NCBI GenBank assembly: GCA_013146195.2
Contig: CM028382.1
Span: 119,673,023 to 119,737,022, forward strand
From: Codonopsis lanceolata
Lineage: Eukaryota; Streptophyta; Magnoliopsida; Asterales; Campanulaceae
Direction: 5' to 3'
DNA length: 64,000 nt
Of the stretch, positions 55,926 to 64,000 are shown in pieces (position 1 is the stretch's first letter; every line of letters starts with the position of its first letter). A program made the position numbers and the translations under genes. The notes under the pieces are model-generated. The model was not told the DNA's origin and made no database searches. It saw only the letters and a list, made by a program, of their open reading frames with translations.

Positions 55926-55941
55926 TTTTCTAGTGGTGTAT

Positions 55942-56716
55942 CCATAATACCGTCTTACCCAAATTTTTATCTACCCCATTGTCATCTTTTTTTTATCCTT
56001 TCTAAATGTGAGCTAAAATATAGTGTTTTATTTGTCAAATGATTCAACATTTCAACTATGTTAATTCTTGCGTCAAAATGGCCATTGAAAATTTCCCTTG
56101 TGTATTCTCTGTGACTCATTCCTTGGGGCAATAACAACACGACTTTCTTGTTACACCCATTTTAAATTATGTGAAGTGAAGTTTGATTCCGTAACATATT
56201 TTATTGTTATAATTTTAATCAAATTTGAGTGTCTTTCAAAAGGACCGATTTGTGCTCACAAAATAGAGTTTTCAAAGCCCAAACATGAAAATGGTGTGTA
56301 TATTATAAAAGGCTTCAAAATTAGAAAAATTCATGGCTTAAAAATCAAACTTGTGTGTTTGCGCTTTCATGCCAACTTTGAGTCTTCTTTCAAAATTTAA
56401 TTTTTTTTCAACATAAAATAGGTCTTTTTCTTAAATCAAAACATTTAAATCTTTTGTCCATTTTAAAATCCCATGTGCTATTTCTCAGTATATCTTAATT
56501 TGCATTTGCTCATTCATTACATTAGGTTCTATACTTAGTGGCTAAATGAGTTGCGTATCAGTTAGCATGGCAACTGTGTATAAAACTTTTGCTTTTAGAA
56601 TAGTTTTTAGACTTCACAGGTTTCGGCAGAAGACTTTAGCAAAGGCTTCACCAGCAGACTTTATTTGCCTTCGGACAACATGACGTGTCAAGCTTATCAG
56701 GATGTCCAACTCTAAT
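55942..56716. other. Spacer with MITE remnant and LTR-like sequence
   Basis: 55942-55975 is the other end of the MITE split by the CACTA element. The rest is AT-rich; from about 56560 it appears to belong to the LTR remnant ending at 58268. Confidence 0.45.
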
Positions 56717-58268
56717 CAAGGTTCTAAAAATCGTTAGGCGGCCGCTCGGCGGCACATTAGGGCCTAGCGCCTAGGGGACTAGTCAGGGCGTAATCGTGGC
56801 CTAGGCGGGGCCTAGAATTAAGGCATAATTACCATTTTTTTTTATAATTTACATCAAAGATCAAACACATTGAATACAAATTTAATTTTTTTTATGTTTG
56901 TCATTTTATCAAATACTTATCTATATTTGTAAAATGAACAAAAATATACAAACCTACCATTAATCCCAAATCTCAACAACCCCAATGCAATAAACCAGCC
57001 AAGTTTAGAACTAAAAACAAAAAAGATATTACTCCAGTTCGCCTCCCCCATTACCTCCCTCTCTGCCTCACCATTACCACTCTCCCTTTCTTCTCCGGTA
57101 ACCGCATGCCACAAAATCAAAGCTACAAATATAAATTAAGGTCGGCGAGGTTTGGCGTAGATGTCGACTTGGTCGATTAGGCGGCAACTAAGAAAGTCGC
57201 GGCGGCAGAGAGGGGCCTAGCGCCTAGGCGGGGCCTAGGCGGAGCTAGGCGGGGAGTTTTAGAACACTGACTCTAATGGATTAATTAATTAAGCTATCTT
57301 TGGCTTAGATTTGAATTAATCCATCATCATCAACTCCTGACTTCCAAGACACACGCATTTTCAGCTTTTCCAAAGAATGAAGACTTTCGCCTCTTGAACA
57401 TAGCAGAGCAGGTTTACAGTCTGACACAAACAGACTATATCAACTACTGCAGATCTGCAACTCTGTATGTCGCCCACCTACTAGTTCCAGCACCTACTCC
57501 TCTTCATACCCTGATCAGTTCCAATTGGAGATAAAGTCAACAAAGCAGCTCTAAGCATTTAAAGCATTTAACCTAATAGAGTTGTTACTCACTTCGTCCT
57601 CTCCAGCGGTCTCAAAAATGCTCCGACCTATATATACTGTCATTGAAGACTGAAGAAATTAATGCTCTGAATTTATTCAACAATATCAAGTCATCATACT
57701 CAGTGCATTCAAGAAATCAATAACTGGTTAACGAAGTCCTCAACAACAACAAGAAGATCTGCATCAACAGTTAATCTTTTACTTCTTATTGTTGTATTCA
57801 TTACTATTCTTTTGCACCTTGAATATTCTGTTTTACCAGATATTCGATTCCCCCACCCCCTAAACACCAATCAAATATTTTGTATACGGTCCATTAGAGA
57901 TTTCTGTAATAGAATTAGTGAAAAACATAGTGCACATTCAAATCCAAAGTTGACTGCTTTGGTGGTGGAGTAGCACTCTTTATAGTGCAAACCATCTCAA
58001 AATACATGTGTTACATGTGTTTTGTTGCTTACTACTTTATGCTGATTATCTTCGTCTTAACTTATTCATTTGAACCGAAAACTTCAGTAAACAGCCAAGT
58101 CTACTGGCACCAGCAGACTTAGTCTGTCTTCTTTACAAGTCTTCCGTTACTTCAACATTTTCAATAGGTTGTAAATACTTGTTTTAGGATCTATTACGAA
58201 AAGTTTTTAAGTGTTATTATGTTATTCAACCCCCCTCTAGCCTAATATTGTGTCATTTGGGACTAACA
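56600..58268 (+). repeat. Probable copia LTR remnant (possibly solo LTR)
   Basis: The right end, CCCCCCTCTAGCC followed by TTGTGTCATTTGGGACTAACA, has the form seen at the 3' end of many plant copia LTRs, and a TATA-like TATATATACTG lies at 57625. The left end was not found, and no primer site follows. A hAT-like element (56717-57269) is inserted in it. Confidence 0.4.
56717..57269. mobile_element. Non-autonomous hAT-like element with CCTAGGCG-rich ends, short copy
   Basis: Ends CAAGGTTCTAAAA and (inverted) CAGTGTTCTAAAA, flanked by a perfect 8-bp duplication ACTCTAAT (56709-56716, 57270-57277). GC-rich GGCGGGGCCTAGG clusters lie at both ends. 553 bp; a 1236-bp relative lies at 6559-7794. Confidence 0.88.
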
Positions 58269-58285
58269 CCATGGCTACTAATTTC

Positions 58286-58533
58286 TAGGGGTGTAAGTGG
58301 TTCGGTTTGGTTCGGTTTATGTCAAAACTACAAACCGAACCGCACTCGATTGGTTCCAAAAATCTCAAACCGAACCGAACCGAGTAATGTTTCGAATCGA
58401 ACCGAACCACTCGGTTTGGTTTTTTTTTGTTTTGTAGTTTATATAAATACAAATTCTAAAATAAACACAAACAATTGAAGAAACAATAGTTCTCCAACAA
58501 TCAAGATTTTGTTTGGTTTAGTATGTCTGTATT

Positions 58534-58566
<33 letters not shown>

Positions 58567-59665
58567 TATGACTAAATCAAAGCACTAGATTATGCATATA
58601 AGATGATCCAATTGTTTAAAATAGTTAACAAATGTAATATAATATATATTATAATAAATTAATTAAAATATATAAGTTGGTTTGGTTTGATTCGATACCA
58701 AAAATTACGAACCTGTAAAGAATTTAGGATACTTACAAAACCAATTCGGAGCCACACCAAATTATCATTACGTGACTTTGTAACAATACCCGTCTTCGAC
58801 TTTGGCAGTAGACTTACAATATACCAAAGTTGAATATAATATGTTAACAATCATATATTGCTAAGGAATCACCTGCAACACACAAATATAACAAGGCAAT
58901 ATATAGAGAAAATTGTAACGGAGTATCCTCGGCTCAACGGAGCCTAACTCGAATTTGTTTAGGGCTTATAATGCCTAGGCTCAGATCCCCACTGGCTATA
59001 CACGAAATATACCAGTCCAACTAAAGAGTTCACAACCGAAAGGGACAATCTTCCAAGGATTTCACCCAACAGTGAAGACAAAACCCAGCCTTCCAACAGA
59101 AACCCACAAACCCGATTAACCCCCCTCATAGAACACTCGATTCAGGGACCTCAAGAAACTAACGGTGTTTCCCTTCACAAAACTTCACCATTCACAGCTT
59201 TAAGAAGCAAAAGAGAGAGATGGAGAGATCAGTTAGTTTACCCGATTGTGTGTACCTACAAGGGGCGAGACATAGGGAGTATACAGGGCCAAGATATGGC
59301 AATCAGCCGCGAAGAATCAGCCAGAAGAGCAATCGCCACGCTGATAGAGAAGAAGAATGGAGGAGTCTGATCTTTTGGGTTTCACGGAGACAACCCCCAA
59401 AAATAGACCGAAGACAACGAGTGCAGCAAGAAACAACAACAAAAGAGAGAAACGGGCGGGTTTTTGATTTTGGGTTGCTGGGTTGGGCTTCTTAAGTGGG
59501 TTGCCCAACAGGCGAAGCCAACACTTACAATGAACAGAAACGAGCGTTTTTTTCCAATTTTTGAAACCGAAACCGAACTTCTTTCGTCCAAAACTGAACC
59601 AAACCGACTGATTTGGTTTGGTTCGATTCGGTTCCGTAGTTTGGTGGTTCCGATTTACACCCCTA
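58286..59665. mobile_element. Non-autonomous hAT-like element with GGTTCGGTTTGG ends
   Basis: Ends TAGGGGTGTAA and (inverted) TAGGGGTGTAA, flanked by a perfect 8-bp duplication CTAATTTC (58278-58285, 59666-59673). Subterminal GGTTCGGTTTGG motifs in both orientations; a GT/TA microsatellite near 58535. 1380 bp. Open frames inside are short and show no transposase similarity. Confidence 0.88.
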
Positions 59666-59673
59666 CTAATTTC

Positions 59674-60712
59674 CATGCTAATTTACTTGTTCAAGCCATG
59701 AAAAATTTATATTTCAAATGTTAATCAATCAATAATATATTTTGGGTATTTTGATAATTATTTGGTTAGAGTTAAACTTTAAAGTTGACTATATTTTGCT
59801 AAGTCAAAGCCTAGGATGTTAGTTTGACCTCTCATCATCTATCTATCACATGACATTACGGATACCATTTAGTGACTTAAATTTACACATATGAAATAAC
59901 CCTTTGACATGCCATTTCAAGACTAAGAACCATGAACCGATAGACCGAACATTAGATATCAGACTAGTAACCTCTGAAACAGAAAGAGTGAGTTGGGTGC
60001 CTAACACCTTCCTAACTCGTAACTTAGCCCTCGAACCCTAGAGTATAGGTTTTCTTTTGTTTGTTTTATAAACGAATGTGGTGACTCTTGTTGTATTTAT
60101 TTGAGAGTTCTAATTTGAGGCCCATCGTACTTAATGCGCTTAAGTTTAGAACCACTTTCACATTAATGTAATACGATGAGAGTTTGAAAAATGGTTCTCA
60201 CTATGGCTAAGATCTAATCAGATAAAAAGTGTGACAAGGATTGAGAGATAGATTATTCCAAACAATTCTATTTAGGAAATAAAATGAAAAGAATTTAATG
60301 TGTTATGCTCACGAAAAAGGGACAAGACACCACACTATGTAAAAGTCTGATGTGGGCACCAACAATTGTGCTTATATAGCAAACATCAATGCCAAGGTTG
60401 TTGGAGTAATATATGAAATCAGAGGGATGCTTTTTGTAGAAGTCTAAAAGAAAACGATTTCTAATTAAAGTATGATTTATGAGCTCAGCTCTATAAAAAA
60501 ACAATCATGTTTCTCACCTAATTTCCAAATATGATAGCAAAAGAACTGCAAGTAGTACCCTTTAACTTGATGTTGCTAAATGCTAATAGCCCATGCCCTC
60601 CAATGACACGGTTTGTTCCAAACTGCATCTTCTACAACACAACCTCCCTCCTATATGTTATGAGAGAGATTGCATTGAAGAACAGATGCTCATAATTTTC
60701 AACCTCCAGATC
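59674..60712. other. Spacer with retroelement-like traces
   Basis: Around 59990-60060 GTTGGGTGCCTAACACCTTCC followed by TAACTTAGCCC resembles a sequence common in leaders of plant LTR elements. Near 60630-60710 the - strand reads EVENYEHLFFNAISL, reminiscent of the LINE C-terminal HLFF motif. Neither is enough to name an element. Confidence 0.3.
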
Positions 60713-60720
60713 GATTACAT

Positions 60721-61338
60721 TAGGGGTGGAATCGGGACGGGACCCGTCCCGACTAGCCTTATCTCGATCTTGTCCTGATAGAATTCGGGATTTCAATTTC
60801 TTTCCTGATCTCGTTCTCGATAAGTGTCGGGACCCGATGTGTCGAGATCCCGACAATTTGAGAGATAAAAATCTCGTAATCCCGACTATAATATTTATAA
60901 ACAATATTCCTGACACTAAAATATTTTTAAAATATCTACATCATGATTAAGATTTCAGACTGTATTTTTACAAATATACTTCAATATTCACTTAATGGTG
61001 AGCTTTGATGAATCTGTCATTATGAACAAAATGCACCCCTCAATGAGAAGAGTTGCACTAAGTGCATAAACTTTATAGACAAAAAAACCCACAAAATTGT
61101 GAAAATAAATTTAACAAATACCATTAAGTAATTTTAGCAAGCACAAAATAAATATTGTTTGAAAGATAGTCTCTTGGCTTGACAACAGTACGCACTCAAA
61201 ATATTTTAAAAATATTTAAAAAATAAATAAATAAATAAAAATTAGTCGAAATGGGTTGGGAATCCCGATGGGATTGATATATTTCCCGAATCTCGTCCCG
61301 AAATAAGTCGGGACGGGCGAGACTTTTTGCCAGCCCTA
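60721..61338. mobile_element. hAT-like MITE with TCGGGACGGG repeats, copy 2
   Basis: Ends TAGGGGTGGAATCGGG and (inverted) TAGGGCTGGCAAAAAG, flanked by a perfect 8-bp duplication GATTACAT (60713-60720, 61339-61346). 618 bp, inverted relative to the copy at 11167-11822 and alignable over its whole length. Confidence 0.9.
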
Positions 61339-61346
61339 GATTACAT

Positions 61347-62250
61347 TATACTTCTTTCATTCCAGCCAAAGATTCCATGTTTGAAAATTTTAATCGTTAA
61401 GGGATTTATAAGTATGGTGAAGGAGGAGCTGATGGCGACAGAGAGAGGGTTAGGAGGGAGAGAGAAGAGAGAGGGAGAAAACGATTGGGTGTAGAGAGAG
61501 AGAGCGATAGAGAGAGGAGGGAAGTTATTGTTCCGTTTGGATGTATTAATTTTTAACTCAATAAATATTAGAATTTTATAGAATTTAAATAACTTGGAAT
61601 TTACTTTCAAAATCATAGAAATTTCATAGTTTGGATAATGTGTGAAATTCAATTGTAATTCTACATTATAGTTAAAATAAAATTTCATTTGTATATCAAG
61701 TATCTAGTTTAGTCTAGTGATAATTAATGACAATGACTCAAACCTTTCTAACAACAAATTTGTGAGACAATTTTTTTATTAGTATTAGTAAATAACATAT
61801 CGAGGTGGTTGGATGACGAAGGTGGTAGACGGTGGTGGCTGGAGGCAAATGCCTGAGATGACTATGGCGGAGGTCGATGGTGGCTGGTGGTGGTTGTCGG
61901 AGGTGGCGGTGGTCAGAGGTGGCAGCCAGTGGTGGTGGTCGGAAGTTGTGGTGGTGATGGTAAAAGAAAGGTGGGTTGTTATTGTTTATAATAAATGATC
62001 AAATTTTAGAATTTAAATTCTTAAAATTTTTGTATATAATTAGTTTTATGGAATTGAGGCATTTGAAATTTCAACTCAATTTTAAATATGTTGCCAAACG
62101 ACGAAATTGGTTTTGGAGGCCTCAATTCCAATTCCAAGCTATGAAATTGGGTATCTAAACATACCAAAAGGGGAGAAGAAGCTGTTGTAACTCAACGTGA
62201 GTAGTTTGAAAAGGAAAACGTTGTCCACAAAAATAGTCTCGTGAGTTTTA
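61347..62250. other. Spacer with simple repeats
   Basis: GA-rich runs near 61430-61525 and a GGTGGTGG-rich stretch near 61805-61975. The short frames over the latter are low complexity. No gene recognised. Confidence 0.45.
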
Positions 62251-62488
62251 CTCCCTCAGTTCTACCCAAATAGTTTAAATTTGAAAAGTCTAATTATTAA
62301 AAGACATAAAACAAATATTAAAATTGGTCATAATTACAAAATTGTTTGAGCATAATCAATATGTTAATATTAAATGTGGATGATAAGTTGAAATGTTATG
62401 GAGATGATAAACATATGTTTTAAAAAAATGTTTTTTAAGTGAAACATCTAAAATAGTATAGTGGATCATTTGTTCAAAACATATGAAG
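62251..62488. mobile_element. Stowaway-like MITE, eroded
   Basis: Left end CTCCCTCAGTTCTACCCAAA next to TA; right end, inverted, CTTCATATGTTTTGAAC next to TA. Same interior pattern (AAGTCTAATTATTAAAAGAC) as the MITE at 43045-43291. Confidence 0.65.
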
Positions 62489-62792
62489 TAATGAGAATAA
62501 GGAAACAATGGTTTATAAAGAAATAACAAAAAGAAAAAGAAATAAAAATGAATGCATTACCGGTATTAGTACTTTCTAATTATAGATGTGTGATTCTAAC
62601 TTTGAAAAAAGGTAGCATGATTTAAAGAGGGATATTAAGAGAAAAGAGAAAAATAATCAAACAAGTAAACAACTCATCAACAATAATTGCACTTAAATAA
62701 ATGCATATCAGTCTTTTTATAAGTTTTCTTAACAAATTTCTCAAACATAATTTATTTTGGGATAAAGGTAGTAAGACATTAATGTACACATG

Positions 62793-63015
62793 ACCAAAAA
62801 GCTCTAACTTAACTGGTACTGCTAACTTTTTTAACAGAGAGGTCGAGCGTTCAATTTTTACTAGAGGTATTGTTGCTCAAGTTTCACCAGAGGCATCATT
62901 GTTCTAGCCGAATGACACTATCTTATATACTTTGTAGCTTTTCAAGATAAATAGCACTATTAAGGGTTGTGATAAGGTCAATGTCCCCTCCAACCTTTTT
63001 TTAAAAAAATAAAAA
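62793..63015 (+). mobile_element. tRNA-derived SINE
   Basis: A-box-like GCTCTAACTTAACTGGTA, B-box-like AGAGGTCGAGCGTTCAATT, then about 130 bp of unrelated body and an A-rich end. Flanked by a 15-bp duplication ATTAATGTACACATG / ATTAATGTACACGTG (62778-62792, 63016-63030), one mismatch. Confidence 0.75.
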
Positions 63016-63494
63016 ATTAATGTACACGTGTTACTAAAATGAACAAAGAATATATTTTTTAAAGTTTAGTAAAAAATGATGAATGATAATTTTGAGATGG
63101 AAGAAGTTGTATCGACGGACTGAGTTAACAAAGCCATAAACATTTTTTATTTATATTTCTTTGGGTACAAAGATATAGATAAATTTATGGATTCTTACGC
63201 GAAGCAGGGAGAGAATTTTTCGGGAGAAATTCGAGTCGGTCATCTCTGGACAATGTTTAACCGTTTTACATTCTGATATTTTTTTTGGAAACTGAAAAGG
63301 CACGTCATGCATCGCGATGCACAACGTCTCTTTTTCTAATTAAAAAAAATAAGAAAATTTGTAGGCCGGTCAACTTTTTGAAGTTTCTAATCGCTAAAGT
63401 ATTTATTTTTTCAACCGTAAAAAGTCACTTTAGGGGCAAAATGACTACGATACCCTTAAGGAACCGAAGACACGCTACGAAAGTTAAATTTTGC

Positions 63495-64000
63495 ACCGCG
63501 ATACATCAATTTTATTGCATCATTTTTTGCACCGCGATAAAACACTTTTTGTACAGCAATGAAATACTTTATAAACCGCGATACATAAGTCTTAATTACC
63601 TAATCCAAATTTGCACCGCGATGAAACCATTTTTGAATCACGATGAAACAATTTTTAAACCACAAAACATAAGTCTAAATTACCTAATCCAATTTGAACC
63701 TCGATACATGAGTCTTTATTACATAATCCAAATTTGCACCGCGATGAAACAAGTTTTAAACCGCGATACATAAGTCTTAATTACCTAATCCAATTTTGAA
63801 CCGCGATACATAAGTCTTTATTACATAATCCAAAATTGCACCGCGATGAAACAATTTTTGAACCGCGATACATAAGTCTTAATTACCTAATCCAATTTTG
63901 AACCACGATACATAAATCTTAATTACCTAATCCAATTTTACACAACAATTAAACACTTTTTGCACCACGATGAAACAATTTTTGAACCGCGATACATAAG
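63495..64000. repeat. Tandem array, ACCGCGATACATAAGTCTTA type, cut by window end
   Basis: Units combine TTTGAACCGCGATACATAAG, TCTTAATTACCTAATCCAA and TTTGCACCGCGATGAAACAA. Full units are about 75-120 bp and vary in the number of GCACCGCGATGAAACA parts; at least six GATACATAAGTCTT copies are present. The array continues beyond base 64000. Confidence 0.85.

Larger units (their letters stand above)
43527..55938. mobile_element. 12.4-kb CACTA transposon with captured host genes
   Basis: Ends CACTACTAGAAA and (inverted) CACCACTAGAAA, flanked by the 3-bp duplication TAT (43524-43526, 55939-55941). Hundreds of bases next to each end are packed with ACTGACGGAA-type repeats, the usual subterminal binding sites of CACTA transposases. 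Inside: a tandem palindromic array (48637-49320), host gene fragments (WG/GW platform, PPR, CDK-like kinase, NHD1, one unknown), and a broken Ptta/En-Spm second-ORF segment. No TNP2-type catalytic transposase is seen, so it is non-autonomous. A 4.8-kb LTR element has inserted near the left end. Confidence 0.9.

Noticed and set aside
60300..60712. LINE C-terminal remnant on the - strand
   Set aside because: Only one short HLFF-like motif; no RT or endonuclease blocks and no poly-A tail.
63285..63773. 162-codon + strand frame at the right end
   Set aside because: Mostly covers the ACCGCGATACATAAG tandem array; no start context or family.

Overview
The window is nuclear DNA from a flowering plant, most likely a eudicot. 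The signs are a three-exon R2R3-MYB gene, Ty1-copia and Ty3-gypsy retrotransposons, CACTA and hAT DNA transposons, Stowaway-like MITEs, tRNA-derived SINEs and AT-rich spacers. I cannot name the species. Only one host gene looks intact: an R2R3-MYB of the MYB58/63-like class at 14475-16529 on the + strand (301 aa, with a TATA box and a SINE in intron 1). Almost everything else is mobile DNA, mostly broken and repeatedly nested.

Left part (1-12.5 kb): a CACTA-like element (1371-3504) with 354-bp inverted ends carries pieces of two host genes, an SPF30-type Tudor domain and a PPR protein. Next is a decayed Tat-like Ty3-gypsy element on the - strand (about 4.1-12.5 kb). It is interrupted by a 1.2-kb hAT-like element that itself holds a Stowaway-like MITE, by a GC-rich hAT MITE, and by a third hAT element inside its LTR. 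At the LTR/primer-site junction lies a near complete tRNA-Glu(TTC) copy with an encoded CCA, flanked by inverted copies of the LTR end.

Middle (12.5-43 kb): the MYB gene; an unidentified gene remnant split by two hAT insertions (18559-19995); a fragment of splicing factor SF1 (20310-20670); a complete young copia element with perfect target duplication (21598-26971, - strand); a much older copia element (27638-32422, + strand); AT-rich spacer with SINE, MITE and tandem repeats; and a deletion derivative of a SIRE-type copia element (36911-42013, - strand) lying between inverted blocks of a short repeat family.

Right part (43-56 kb): one 12.4-kb CACTA element (43527-55938, 3-bp target duplication TAT) sits inside an older MITE. 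It has dense subterminal repeats, a broken second-ORF transposase segment, and fragments of at least four host genes: a WG/GW-repeat Argonaute-binding platform (NRPE1- or SPT5L-like), a PPR protein, a CDK-like kinase and the chloroplast Na+/H+ antiporter NHD1. Introns are retained, so capture was at DNA level. A very young non-coding LTR element (43828-48632) full of tandem repeats has inserted into it, and this element shares its tRNA-Glu primer site with the gypsy element on the left.

Right end (56-64 kb): LTR remnants, three more hAT-like elements with 8-bp target duplications, a Stowaway-like MITE, a SINE and the start of a tandem array that runs off the window. The window therefore shows one regulated host gene in a nest of transposons; the most unusual content is the gene capture by two CACTA elements and the fossil tRNA-cDNA junction.
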